A DNA stretch of 64,000 nucleotides from Agrypnia vestita (GCA_016648135.1 JADDOH010010024.1:62001-126000), one strand, 5' to 3'; counted from the first letter of the stretch, positions 45,418-57,090 are shown. Notes: generated by a model not told the origin, from the sequence alone. Numbers and translations are program-made.

Positions 45418-45682
45418 TGTAATGTGGCGGTACCTGTCCAACCCTGTGCCATGTACCTATTGCTCGACCCAGAGTTTTGTTTATATTAACACAATAAAAA
45501 TCTCCGCGATATAAACAAAGGGGTCGAGCTAGGGACATGGCGGACACCACACCAGTCAGGCCTCTGCCGTAACACCAGGTAGATCTCTGCGTGTCATGTA
45601 TTTCTTTGTTTGTCATTACATATAACTTGTACAGTTTAACATGCTTCTGGGGCCTATTTCCGGGAAGAAATAAACTGTAACA
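45418..45682 (+). repeat. possible solo LTR
   Basis: Starts TGTAATGTGG and ends CTGTAACA with an AATAAA 14 bases before the end. It has an inner inverted pair (ctcgaccc…gggtcgag). A partial relative is at 15290-15480. No matching 5-bp flanking duplication is seen, so the LTR call is tentative. Confidence 0.4.
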
Positions 45683-45689
45683 ACATATC

Positions 45690-46308
45690 AGTCTTTCATT
45701 CCGACGACCACAAAACTTCCCTAAAGTAATAAATGAAAAAATTAGTTAAATTAATGAGTGTTAATAGTAGCATGGAAAAAGGTGGGGAGGTAGGAGTCAG
45801 AGTAGAGGTGGTGGAAGAGAAGATTAGATGCAGTGAGCGATTGGCCAAAATTGAATTAGCGATGACACTTTCAATCCGTAAGTCGAGTAGCGCTATGGTG
45901 AAATAGTTTAATGGTGCTAAAATAAAGTACATACAATTTATAGCATTCTTTTCGATGCAGTGAGACCAATATTGAAAAGGTCAATATCGATACAGTTATC
46001 ATTGAATGCCTTACATGTGCGAAATAAATATTAAAGTTCTATTTACTTCCATACTTAAAAAGCCTAAAAATCCCAAAACGATAGGAATTATTTGATTTTT
46101 ATGAGTACAATAATGATTCAGATAAATTTAAAAACATGTTTTAAAAAAAAAAGAAATTTCTAAAGGTAATATTCTTGGGGTCTCTTCGTACTCCCTTTCG
46201 GAGTGCTTTAAAATTAGTTACAAAAACGTTTATCTTAATTTTGTCTCCCCTTTTGTGATCCCCTTAAATGCCATTACTGTTTGTTATATTGGTGTTTTTA
46301 ATTAAATA
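45690..46308. other. no supported feature
   Basis: Rest of DNTTIP1 intron 1; AT-rich, with no recognisable repeat edges. Confidence 0.35.
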
Positions 46309-46518
46309 ATGAAATTTTACCGCAAGAAAAATTTCCATTTTTAACAAAGATTTATTTTTAAAAAATATTATGGGCAATAGAACATGACATTGAAAATCAT
46401 AATGTAAAAATATGATATTTTACCGCAAGCAAATTTTCCATTTTTAACAAAGATTTATTTTTAAAAAATATTATGGGCAATAGAACATGACATTGAAAAT
46501 TACAATGTAAAAATATGA
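46309..46518. repeat. ~103-bp tandem duplication
   Basis: Two copies of a unit containing ttttaccgcaag, aaatattatgggcaatagaa and catgacattgaaaat, nearly identical, just upstream of the exon 2 acceptor. Confidence 0.9.
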
Positions 46519-46558
46519 AAGTAAGTAGGTTTTAATAAGCTATAATTATGGTTTTCAG

Positions 46559-46762
46559 CGGCATGTTATCAACAGACAAGTGGCCCTGAACACACTGGCA
46601 GCCATGCACCGACGGTACAATATTCCTGGGATAGTACACACCAGTGGAAGACCTCCAGCTGAATTCCGGGCCAGCGCCAACAAATCTCTCGATATATTAA
46701 GACAAAATATTCAATCTGCTGTTACAAAAGAGATTGACCAAGTTATAAAAAAATATTTAGAG
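46559..46762 (+). CDS. DNTTIP1: DNTTIP1 coding exon 2 (68 codons)
   Basis: The acceptor GGTTTTCAG ends at 46558 and the donor GAG|GTACAT follows 46762; both are phase 0. It encodes RHVINRQVALNTLAAMHRRY…, then SANKSLDILRQNIQSAVTKE and IDQVIKKYLE. This matches, in order, the vertebrate DNTTIP1 (TdIF1) N-terminal dimerisation region (HRQV…, MDLLR…, INEEIQTVFNKYM). DNTTIP1 is a subunit of the mitotic deacetylase complex MiDAC with HDAC1/2, in the nucleus. The dimerisation domain also bridges the two HDAC halves in the known complex. The DNA-binding C-terminal part lies beyond the window. Confidence 0.85.
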
Positions 46763-46885
46763 GTACATCATTTGCTTATTTTATAATTAGTAATCATTAG
46801 TTAAGACTGCGCCGAGCAAAATAACCCAAAACGGCAGTCACGGTTAAGTTGATATAATGGAGAATATTTATACAATAAGTATACA

Positions 46886-47700
46886 AATAACGGCAAATAG
46901 CGAACAAAACCTACAAAGTCTAGTTAGCAGGATGTATGACTTATGCAAGGAAAGTGACCTTATTATGAATGTAAAGAAGTCAAAAGTAATGGTATTCGAG
47001 AAGGAGGAAAGTAAGACAACGTGTGAAATACTAGTAGGCAAAGAATGTTTGGAACAAGTAGATGAGTTTGTGTACTTGGGAAGTATGTTCTATAGAAGAG
47101 GGAATGTTGAGAAAGATATAGAGAGGAGAGTGACTGCCGGGAGTAGGGTGAACGGTGCTTTGAATGCAATAATTTCTAATAGAAATATGTCTACCGAGGC
47201 AAAACTGGCGGTACATAATGGAGTTCTGGTACCGACACTAATGTATGGAAGTGAAGCCTGGAGCTGGCAGAAGAGGAACGAAAGTAGATTGAATGCAGTG
47301 GAGATGATGTCCCTTAGACGTATGTGTGGTAAATCCATGTATGATAGAGTAAAGAATGAAGATATTAGGAATGAATGTAAAGCTGATCGTAGCATAATAC
47401 AGAGAATAAAAATAGGGTCGCTCAGGTGGTTTGGGCATGTTGAGCGAATGAATGAGGAAAGAATGGTAAGAAAGATATATGATGCAAGTGTTGACGGCGC
47501 CAGAAAGAGAGGGCGACCACGGAAGACGTGGCATGACCAGATTAACCAGATACTGGAAGATGGTCCTGTTAGAAGCCTGAACAACCGTCGAGCTTGCATG
47601 CGAAGATGTATGAATGTAGACGAAGCGAAAGGACAGAAGAGTATGGCGCTCTATCCTCTCTGCCTACCCCTACGGAGAAACGGCGTGATGGTAAGTTAGT
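46886..47700 (+). mobile_element. RTE-clade LINE, 3' fragment, young copy
   Basis: Nearly identical over about 740 bp to 24522-25263 of the 23-kb copy and open for 280 codons (46857-47699). It starts just after the YADD position, so it has no RT catalytic centre. A 10-base deletion relative to the other copy falls at the EAK codons (47628-47631). The tail is gtaagttagttag. High identity implies recent 5'-truncated insertion. Confidence 0.9.
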
Positions 47701-47790
47701 TAGTTTACAAAATATACATTTGATATCACGAAGAATGTGTTTACAATTAGTCCTTGGCAAAAATTAAAAAATTATTAATAGATTATTTAA

Positions 47791-49324
47791 CCTTTTAACT
47801 GCCAGCCATATTTACTATGAGGGACACCTATAGGCCAGACATTTTTCCGTAAAATAAAAAAAAAAAAAAAAAAAATAAACATAATATGATGAAAAAGTGT
47901 AAGAACTTACCTAAGAATTATGTTTTCCGAATTTATGACGGAGTTTTTTGAAGCAAAAGCAAAATAAATTCATTCCGCAAAATATACAACAGGGTTGTCA
48001 CAATTTCACTTTTTTTTGTTTTTTTTTTAACCTGTTTTTTAATGTTACACCTTTAATATCTTACTATTATATAGTGAAGTCTTCCTGCGTATGTGGTATA
48101 TTTCAAAATACGGTTCAACTCATAGCATTGAATGAATCAAAACATGAATCAAAATTATCCTTTGAGGCACGAAAGGATCGCTATCGCAATGAAATAGTGG
48201 TCTAGGTACTATCGACGTTACTAGTAGAGGTAATAATTTCTATTTCGTCAGGCACATTATTTTCATTTTCATCCGGCTCAAAAAACTCTCGCAATTCGAA
48301 TTCCACATCACTCTCATCAGATTCGGCGGTTTGTCCAACAATCTCATCTTCATCATATGTCAGCCATTGTAATGTCACAAAAAGAAATATAAAAAATGTT
48401 TTATAAAAATACAGAGAAACAAAAAATTCACGCGAATCTCGCGAAAAAAGATAAAAATGTGGTGTATATAGATCGCGGGCGCCGCGCCGCGTGGCTCGAT
48501 GCGAGCGAGGTTTGTACCTGCTCGCCGCGAGCCGACGCCTCTTGTATTACGAGTTGCCGTTCCGTATACACACACGCGCATGGCGTTTGCAATAAATAAA
48601 TCCGTTGCCGCATGTATTATAACAAAAAATTAACACAATAATTTGAACACAACGTGTACACAGAGAAAAAATTAACACGATAATTTGAACACAACGTGTA
48701 CAAAGAAAAAATTAATTTCATAAACACACTATATAGATATACTCACTCACATTGCATTATATACAGGAATACGGCGAAATAAACTCACTGATATTTTAAA
48801 TAATCGTGAACAAAATCAAACTGAAGTACTGAAAAACAGAGAAACAAAAAATTCAGTTGAATCTCGCTAAAATAAAGATAAAAAAATAATTTTATAGACG
48901 CACAAGATTGTTATATTCACTCAGATTGCATTAAAAATACGAAAGTGGCGAAAAAACCGACGAATATTGTTAATAATTGGGAACAAAGTCAAGCCAAACG
49001 CGCAGTTTTAAATTGAAGTATTGCAGGATTCCCCGTTTCTCAGCCAAAAAACTTTGCAAGCGGCGACCCTAGCGAACTCTGAGAACTGTCAGATGAAACA
49101 CTTTAATAAATCGCTAATTTTACGAGATTTGGTGGTTTTAAAAATATGGTAACTGCTTAGGATCGTTGTCTATAGATGCCAGTACGATCTAAAATTGGTG
49201 ACGTGTTAAAAATCATTTGTCATTGTGCGCATTTACATGGAAAAATTCCCGCGCGGTAACGTGGCACTGGCCTGACGGGACATGCAAAGTTTCGCGCGTT
49301 TACGCGGCAGTGGCACTGATCGGG
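47791..49324 (-). mobile_element. piggyBac-type element, deletion derivative 2
   Basis: The ends CCTTTTAACTGCCA and, in complement at the right, CCCGATCAGTGCCA are flanked by TTAA (47787-47790, 49325-49328). CC…GG ends with TTAA are the piggyBac signature. Inside are a short acidic transposase-like N-terminus on the minus strand, a GC-rich patch (48470-48560), and a 42-bp tandem duplication (48629-48715). The TIRs differ from those of the 31.8-kb element, so it is a second family. Confidence 0.8.
48205..48380 (-). pseudogene. acidic N-terminus of a piggyBac-type transposase
   Basis: The minus strand reads TYDEDEIVGQTAESDESDVE, then LREFFEPDENENN, up to a stop. Strongly acidic N-termini precede the DDE domain in piggyBac transposases. 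There is no DDE domain here; assignment rests on the element termini. Confidence 0.5.
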
Positions 49325-49329
49325 TTAAT

Positions 49330-49959
49330 AACACTCTGTAAAGACGGTTAAAAACCTAAAAAGACGTGCCGGCAATCAGTAGAATTTTGATAGTTAACTG
49401 TAAATTTTTTCTCAAATATTAATTCCTAAAAATCCCACTTGTGTAAACTATAATTCGTCCAGCTTACATTTTAGAAATATTGTCTGGTAATTTAAATATA
49501 TATTTTTTAAACAGCAACTAAAATCGTCCATACATTTTTACTATTACTAAAGATTACAAATATAAACGCTTACGATTGGAAAAGAATTTCAGTCGGTTGA
49601 GAGCCGTCAGCGATCAAAGTTTATACCCGTTTTCCGACGATGCGTTCTATGTTCGAATTCGTATGTTACACTGCGCACACCGAAAACGAGTTAAGTGTAT
49701 TTTTTTGTAGACAACCGAGTTTTACATATTATTGCTAACTTGTTTGTTTATCTTTTTAATGTTTGAGACAAATTAAATTTATACAATAATTTTTGTTTTA
49801 GTGAAAATGGGAAGGCAAAATAATTAATATTTTGAAACACGAATCATGAGCAATGATACACCGTATTTTGAGCATTTTTGGAATAACTACTTACTTTCAC
49901 ATTTATTTTAGTTCAGGAATCTTTGTAAACTAGGTATTCTGTTTCTGAATTTACAATAG
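49330..49959. other. no supported feature
   Basis: Intronic AT-rich sequence without recognisable motifs. Confidence 0.35.
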
Positions 49960-51485
49960 AAGACAAAAATGAAGGTGAAGAAGAAATCATAATCAATAGA
50001 AATAGAATTGTGGATTTTGCTCAAGCTAACAAAACTTTTGGGCTAAAGTTCTGGAACTGAAACAGGAATTGTTGAATGCTCAATACTACGTTTTTGGTAA
50101 TCATAGCTTATGCAAACCCTACTATTGCAAAAAATTGATTAAAAATGAAGAAACAACAGAGAAAAACCTAGTATAACAGTAATGAAAATTTCAGAGGTTT
50201 AATATTTTTAGCCATATTGAAATTCATTTCCAGATTGGTGAATAATGCAATAAGCCTAATGCATAATGTGAACAGCAATATAGCTGACATTTTCAATAGT
50301 GTGATAGCGAAATTGGTGGAAACGAATAAACCCTGGCAGACAATCTTATGCAAGACGATGTGCAGCGTCAGTAGTCTCCTTCAATTCAAGACAAACACAG
50401 ACCTATCTGAGCAAAAAAAATTCCTGCGAAGTCCAAACAAATTAATCAAACGACTCTAAGCTAAAAGAAATATTAAAAGATTGGCATCAGCAAAACGCAA
50501 ATGAATAGGTTAATTGAATACTTTTATAACCAAGAAGGCTACTAGAGCTTGACCAACGTAAATTGGCATGCGGCGACTTTGGAACTGAATCCCGCCCCGC
50601 CCGCACCCGGCGGTAACCCCTCACCCTGTCATTCAGTTCAATCTCGTATTTGCGCGTGACTGTGACATCTTGATTTCTAATATTCACTGAATTATTGTGT
50701 CCAAAACATCCAGAACAGTCCGGGATGGTGCAAGAACAATTGCCAATGAAGTATTAAAGTTTTGCGAAGTTGAAAAAACAAATATTGGACCAATATTACC
50801 GTTTGACAAGACTTAAGATAGAGCGGAGTTTCTTTAGTGTTGCCCGACCAAATTTCTATTAAAGGCTCCAACACCGGTCACTTGTATATTATATATTGTC
50901 ACTTATATATTGTCACGTGTATATTATGTATTGTATAATAAATTTACACCCTGGCAACGTCTGTTTCGTGACAGGGATGCCCTTCCTCGCACGCCAATTT
51001 ACACAATGATAAAAATTACGGACAGTTTAGAAAATTACCTGGGTGAGGCCGATTTTGATTATGCTAAGACTAAACGTATGAAAAATATTACTTTGACTGA
51101 CATATATGGCCACACACTGAAAAGAAGAACTATTCTGCAAGCTGAATCAATCAAATGATGATTCAGCTTGCCAAGGATGGCAATGCCAATATAAATAAAA
51201 AACATGATTGATATTTCCAGGTACAAGGACAAGTACACGACACATGGAAAAAACATGCATAATTGCAGTTTTGACGGACGTGGACATGAAAATAGAACTG
51301 ATAAAGGAAGATAAAAAGTTTTGAAGTAACATGAAAAAAAATTAAAAATATTTTACTTTGATTGTTTTCTGCCAGAAATAATTGACTTCAGATTAGATAG
51401 GCAAATGGAAATGAAGGAACCTGATTACATTCTAACGTACGAAGCGATCAAAAAAAGGAGATTGAAAAAATTACTTAGCGGGAGA
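49960..51485 (+). pseudogene. decayed unrecognised gene, possibly transposon-derived
   Basis: Discontinuous plus-strand frames look coding: EEIIINRNRIVDFAQANKTF (about 49978-50045), RLVNNAISLMHNVNSNIADI then FNSVIAKLVE (50226-50320), SLENYLGEADFDYAKTKRMK (51024-51090) and DRQMEMKEPDYILTYEAIKK (51390-51455). The segment with N…AD.FNSVIAK resembles a motif of multi-domain transposon-associated insect proteins, but I cannot name the family. It is interrupted by the GC-rich repeat at 50545-50995. Confidence 0.3.
50545..50995 (-). repeat. ~450-bp GC-rich dispersed repeat, copy 3
   Basis: Reverse-complement copy of 13663-14106, recognisable by cgccgggtgcgggcggggcg (in complement) and GGCGTGCGAGGAAGGGCATC at its 5' end. 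The first ~15 bases of the family are missing. Confidence 0.75.
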
Positions 51486-52449
51486 TGAATGAAAATAAGA
51501 GTATAACAAATGCGAAAAGCCAACTTAAATCAATCAATAAGCGGCCTCGAAATTGCAATAAAAATGTTTTATTAATCCCATCTGCCCTCGAATGACTAAA
51601 CGCTGTAACCTCAAAAAGTGAGTTTTCAGTAAATCGCGTTTTAAGTTTTTGTTTTTAAATAGGTTCAGAAATCTAAACGGGTAGGCCTAGAAACTTGAAA
51701 TAACATTCGTATGATAGCTGAAAGTTTCTTTTATAAATTATTAGAAGACTGTAAATTAAAAATTTACATGTGTATACCTAAATAAGGCCAAAATGTGTTT
51801 TTTCGGAACATTATTTAAAGTAAAATGCATACATTACAAAACAATGTAGCCTAGGGTTGCATTGTTTAGTCGTGACACAGTTGGTCGATACAATGAAAAA
51901 ATCATGAAAAATATCAATAAAAGACATACATTTATGGTTTTATTTTACAAAATAAAACAATTTTTTTTTTAAATAGCAACTACAAAAAAATGACAACAAT
52001 ATTTGAAAATCTTAATAACGTAATTATAAATTATTATATAAAATAAAAAGGGAATGTACGTGGAATTACTTCTATTATGTTTATATTGCAGTTTAAATAT
52101 ATATAAAGCAAAATAACAATTCAATTTACAACACCAAGTATGTAGGTATTTATGATCGAATGAGGGAAAGTGTGTTAATTTTTACTTCTAATATTTTTCA
52201 GCCAGAAGAACGGTCGGCGGAGAAACTAATATAAAGGATTGAAAAATAACTGAAAACCTTTTATGTATAATTTTATATGTAATATATATTATACACCCCA
52301 TTCTTGTCACAGAATTGTATATACATACATATCCATATAAAAAAACAAGTATATTATGTTCTACATATTAAGGTCATCCTGGAGAGTAGTTATTATCGTT
52401 CACTTCTATTTTTCAAAAAAGGTAGGTACGCCGTGAAATTGGCATCTTA

Positions 52450-52533
52450 ATATCCGAGGATATTGGTGTTCATAATATCCTTCTTCTTTTCCTTTGATAT
52501 TCCTTGAGGCATTGACTGTAGAGGTTGATTAGT
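52450..52533 (-). pseudogene. C-terminal end of split transposase-like ORF
   Basis: The minus strand reads NQPLQSMPQGISKEKKKDIM and NTNILGY before a stop. It continues the ORF 55140-55661 across the inserted element, resembling the PL.I…K..DI terminus of the same arthropod transposon protein type. Confidence 0.45.
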
Positions 52534-53228
52534 AATTGGGCGATTCCATTATCGCGGGTGCAACATTTAGACGCATTTAAAGCTTCTTACTAATAAAATA
52601 AAAAACATTTTTCATGAAATTATTCTTTGAAGGGCTACATTTTAACCTGTTCTCTCTTAATTTGTTTATAAGAATTAAAATAATATATACATATAGTCAT
52701 GAGTGAGATTTAAAGTACTATCGCGGGTGCAACAAAATCGGCCCCATCTTTCCAGATTATAGTACACAAACACAAAAGTTTGTTAATTGTGAAACATTTA
52801 TTACAATATACCTTCATATTTTGAAAAAAGATAAATCAAGCAACCGAAGTAATTAAAAAATTTATAGAAAACAAAAATAAACAATGAATTATTCACTTTT
52901 AAAGCAATCGCGGGTGCAACGCCAAATTATCGCGGGTGCAACGCGTCTAACTTCAGTGAGTATAAAAGTCATAATAAGCACAAAAATTAATTAAATAAGA
53001 GATCAAAATAATGTATATTACTAATTAGTACACTTTTTTGTTACTTAAGTTAATTATTTATTTTCAAATACGTCAATATTCGCCGAAAATTTTATCAATA
53101 TATTATTGCCATCAATTTTGTTCTCTGGCGCTTCCAATATTGCAACAATGTCTTCGAATTGAACGTCTGCTATATTATTCACGATTTCAAGGAAGCGTTT
53201 ACCATCAATTGTCTTCAGAAATTGTACT

Positions 53229-53441
53229 CTAACGTCTATCTTTCGTCTCAGGCGTTTTACCTGCTAACATCATCCCTATTATAGAAATCGCAAATCTGTT
53301 GACTTCGTTCCTCAGTTTCTGAGGCATTGCTTTAGCGGAGTCATTTTTGTTAGATACAAAACTTGCAACTTGAAATTCAGTAGTTATTCTTTTTACAACT
53401 TTCACTGCTTTGGTGGGACTAGCGGGCGTATTACGCTTCAC
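53229..53441 (-). pseudogene. transposase-like fragment
   Basis: Reads MKRNTPASPTKAVKVVKRIT…RNEVNRFAISIIGMMLAGKT. The TP.S…VKR…V..F…PGK pattern resembles the N-terminal half of an arthropod DNA-transposon protein type. Follows the 54417 start in the same strand order. Confidence 0.35.
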
Positions 53442-53639
53442 TATTTTTAAATTTATTTTATTTATGTATTCATCTTAATTATTTAGTTCCGTACATAATT
53501 ATTTAGTGCGCTAATACATGATATCATTTAAACATATTTTGGTGGGAATATAAACATGATTTCTTTTAAACATATTGCATTCCATAATCTAGGCATTTAA
53601 AAGTTTTTGTAATAAAATTTTTGCACTTCTATTTAAACC

Positions 53640-53860
53640 TCTTTATTACTCCCTTTCATTTAACTCGTAACGTCTGCTTGCTTGTCTGTCGAAAAAACTT
53701 TGTATCGATTTTTAACCCCTTTCCCATGATCAAATCGAGCTGAAACTTTGCAGGTAGACTCGTGGTGACGATAAAAAATTATCTTACAATTTTTGTTTTA
53801 AAAAAAAATAAATTATAGTATAATTGGGATTTTTCGAAATTTTTATTACTCCCTTTTCTT
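53640..53860 (+). repeat. ~180-bp dispersed repeat (CGTCTGCTTG family)
   Basis: Same repeat as 25590-25770; begins attactccctttcatttaac. Confidence 0.65.
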
Positions 53861-53969
53861 AGCGTCGCCCGACTCACACCCAACGCGTGGGGTAAGCGCC
53901 AAACCTGTTTCAACTAGTAAATGAGAAATGGAGTAAAATAAAAACGTTTTTATGGGTTAGTTTTTATTC

Positions 53970-54110
53970 ACTGTGTTTTAAATTGCTTTTGGCAGCCTAT
54001 CATAGATTTTAAGACCTAGACAATTTTGTGAGGTGTTTTTATTTTTCTTCTGAAGTCTTATGCTGTCGCCTTCTCTTGTATTATATGAATGAAAATCCTT
54101 ATTTAGTTTC
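53970..54110 (-). mobile_element. LINE C-terminal fragment
   Basis: The minus strand reads FHSYNTREGDSIRLQKKN and LGLKIYDRLPKAI, the HNYNTR…G.K.YN.LP tail of CR1/jockey-type LINE proteins. Confidence 0.55.
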
Positions 54111-54288
54111 ATCCTGTTATCAAAGTATTTTACCAGTGCTTTTCCCAACATGAGAGGATTGCTGTATCTAGCGCCTGTTATTTGAATTTGTTCTTCTTTA
54201 CGACGCGTTCTAGTCGCCCGCATTCTTTCTTTTGATATGATTTTGGTCAGTAATTTCAAATCTTCATCTACCTCCATTTTTCTTTTCA

Positions 54289-54417
54289 TTACTTCTCTTC
54301 GTTTCGAATTAAAACCCCTTTCTCGATGGAGATGATGTATGCATGAAGTTCGGCATTTGCTTTCAGTTTTATTTTATATTTCCGTGAAGCAGTCTCTTTC
54401 CGATGTCGTTCTGTCAT
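54289..54417 (-). pseudogene. transposase-like N-terminus
   Basis: From ATG at 54417: MTERHRKETASRKYKIKLKA, then NAELHAYI. The basic RKYK.KLKAN.E…Y pattern occurs at the N-terminus of several arthropod transposon proteins. It is interrupted after about 40 codons; the frame then continues as a lysine/arginine-rich stretch with a shift. Confidence 0.4.
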
Positions 54418-55139
54418 TTTAACTGATCGTTCTATAAAAAAGAGTGAAATCGTATCAAAAACACCTATTAAATATAAATCACTAATTACATACAGCATAT
54501 ATTATCATTCGAGGCTTCATAAATCAATAAAATATGATAAAGGATACCATAATGTTAGGAGTCAAAAATGTTACACACGCGATATAAATATCACGATCGC
54601 GGGTGCAACCAATTTGAGTTAACGTTTATTTCAATTCAAATTACAACATAATCTCAATTAAGTTTGATTTAAGTCTTAATTTGATTTCTTCTTACTTTTA
54701 CAAAGTTTCAAAACGTTAGCATTTTATTTCTGTGAGAAAACCAAACTTTTATAACTTTTATATCGCGGGTGCAACAGGCTAATAATAGCTTCTTGTAATC
54801 ATTAATATAAAAAAAACTAATAACAGGTGCTTACATGTTTTTGCGGGAACACGTATATGAATGTTATCACTACAAAATTAACTGGTAAAATATAACTGCA
54901 AACTGACTGTAACAGCTATTTTGCGCAAGTGTTGCCAGGCACCAATTTTCAGATTGAATCAAACATTCTTATGTCAATGTTTCGAAGCGTGTGAAAAATT
55001 TAAATATTAACTTAGATATAAAATAATAGTTTTTTTATTAAATTTAGAAGTTATTCTTTGTATGAGAAACAAAAAACGTAACTAATACTGTGATTTAAAA
55101 ATTGATGTCGAGAATCGTCTCTAGCGGAATCGCCCAATT

Positions 55140-55661
55140 GTATTTTCATAAAAGTTATTTCATATGGTTTTCACCTTCTTGCCAAAGTAAACAAACTACA
55201 GGTTTATTTATTCCCGGTTGTGCAAATGTTTCATTAAACATTACAAGTTTTCTTGAGAAAAATAAATCTTTTGTTTATAATTTTGACAATGATATCACTT
55301 TTTGCATGTCCACTATATAAATAACAGTCTTTCTAATTGGATCACTAGCATTTTTTTGATCTTCAGTCAAATGCTGTCTAGATATTTTTTTATTTAAAAT
55401 ATGCTGGAAAATTTTTCGACAGATGTCGCAGTTCGTACATTCAGAACAGTTGTGAATATCATGTACGTCTTGGTTCGTTTCCTGAACAACTGGATCTGTT
55501 TTCGGTTCAACTCCTCGGAGAGCAGATCTTGCATTTGGATGGGAACGCTTTGTTCTTTGCATTTGGTGCAGATGTCTTAAACGGGGCATGCTTTTGCTAT
55601 ATTCTTGTTTTAATAATATTGTAGAATGAAGCCAAAGTATTGAGACGAATGTCGGAGTCAT
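55140..55661 (-). pseudogene. unclassified transposase-like ORF, split by insertion
   Basis: The minus frame (from 55661) has a cysteine cluster CSECTNCDICRKIF, then TVIYIVDMQKVISL. After a stop it continues TKDLFFSRKLVMFNETFAQP and PVVCLLWQEG up to 55140. The DMQKV…F.RKL..FNETFAP signature occurs in uncharacterised arthropod transposon-like proteins. It is broken at the TIR of the inserted element and resumes at 52533. Confidence 0.5.
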
Positions 55662-56260
55662 ACAACTTCATTACTGACTTTTGTTTACTACAGCATGGAC
55701 AAGTCATGACATGTTCAGTCGTTGGCGTATTATAATATATACACGTTATTCCCATACTAGCCGACTTTCATATGTACAAATATTGCATTGAAAGAGACAA
55801 CAAATCACGGCACACTTAGTTCACAAACGCTCTGTGTGTAGACAGGTAATTTGAAGTCACGGTGACTAAAATAACATACTCATTCTTACAATAGGTACGA
55901 TACTGTTCCTTTTTCTCTTTTTTTGGGACTTTTTTTCGGCGTAGCGTTGCGCCCAGTCACAAAGAAGGTCCGTTCGATAACAAATGCAAGTAAGGCAATT
56001 ACCTTACTTTTGAGTTGCCAAGATTTCACGCTTGTAATGTATCTACAGTTTATTATATCGCTGTGTCCAGTAGTATTCAGCTTACGGCCGCGTGACACGG
56101 CGCAATATTAGATCAAAACGATGTAACCTTATAGATGTGTTACGATAGAACGCTGCAAGCATAGGTTGTAACGTTTAGTCATTTAGGGATAGTGTTGATG
56201 CGGGGTGTAATGTAACGATAAAACACTGCAAGCATGGGTTATGTTGTTTAGTCGTAAAAG

Positions 56261-56526
56261 TACATTTTTTTCATACGATGCAGTCAGTTAGCATGTGATG
56301 TCATAAATGAAAATTTAATTTATTAGATCCTCTTGTTTCCAGCGTGGGTTTGTTTAGTTCATAAATACCATTCAAATACTGATTTTCGCACCATAGTCTG
56401 GCGATTGTCGGCGTACCGACTGTCGAGTTGCATGGTCACGTTTTGCAGCTACCGGAAATACCAGCGCAAGTAACTTTTTTTTATTACAATTCCTTGACTA
56501 TTTTTACTCCATAAATATAAAAAAAA
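56261..56526. other. no supported feature
   Basis: AT-rich spacer in the DNTTIP1 intron. Confidence 0.35.
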
Positions 56527-56850
56527 AATGTTTATAGGGGTATGGGGAGGGGTAAAGAGGGAGGGGGAAAATGTCACATGTTATCTGCCGGGCCTAAACA
56601 GTAAGTATGCAAAATTTGAGTCAAATCAGTTGAATGGTACAGATTTGCAGGGAAAATATATCAGGGGTGGAGGAGGGATGAAGACGGAGGGGAGAAATGT
56701 CACTTATGTTATCCGCCGGGACCTAAATAATAAGTATTAGTCAGTTCGGTGAACAGTACTAATTTGCATGGAAAATATATCAGGGAGGAAGAGGATGGGT
56801 AAAGAGAGAGGGGGGGAATGTCACTTATGTTACTTGCGTTTTTAACAAAT
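56527..56850 (-). repeat. ~125-bp tandem array, 2-3 units
   Basis: Units contain ttatctgccgggcctaaaca, gcaaaatttgagtcaa and aaaatatatcaggg, G-rich orientation, as at 1.6 and 15.7 kb. Confidence 0.7.
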
Positions 56851-57000
56851 AAATCCATTTTCAAATTGATTTCCTTAAAAGGCCAAAATTCGATAATTTA
56901 ATCTTCGGAGATATCATAACCAATTGAGAGCCATTCACTACTTCCAGTTTAGCATTTCTTGACAAATAAAATTCAATGACCGAAGGTTAGCATTTATCAA

Positions 57001-57090
57001 TGAATAAGCTTGTCTCGTGGACAACAAGATATTCAACAACTTATCCATGAATAAGCTTGTCTCGTGGACAACAAGATATTCAACAACAAA
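57001..57090. repeat. 47-bp tandem duplication
   Basis: Two copies of TGAATAAGCTTGTCTCGTGG followed by acaacaagatattcaacaac, identical over about 40 bases. Confidence 0.9.

Larger units (their letters stand above)
52534..55139 (-). mobile_element. TIR element with TATCGCGGGTGCAAC repeats
   Basis: The inverted ends AATTGGGCGATTCC (52534-52547) and GGAATCGCCCAATT (55126-55139). Six direct copies of ATCGCGGGTGCAAC, some with one base changed at the start, lie at about 52551, 52720, 52907, 52929, 54596 and 54764. Minus-strand coding scraps lie at 54417 and 53441 and, like the repeats, look like an internally deleted DNA transposon. It is inserted in another transposase gene. Confidence 0.7.
51580..56260 (-). 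mobile_element. large TIR transposon (~4.7 kb), disrupted
   Basis: CCCTCGAATGACTAAACG at 51583 is matched in complement by cgtttagtcatttaggg at 56172-56188. Further GTTTAGTCRT words lie at 51868 and 56250. Between them is a minus-strand transposase-like gene (55661 to about 52450) split by the element at 52534-55139. Exact ends and duplication are not resolved. Confidence 0.5.

Noticed and set aside
52551..54778. CRISPR-like array from the ATCGCGGGTGCAAC repeats
   Set aside because: Spacing is irregular (20 bases to 1.7 kb), repeats are 14 nt, and the context is an animal DNA transposon.
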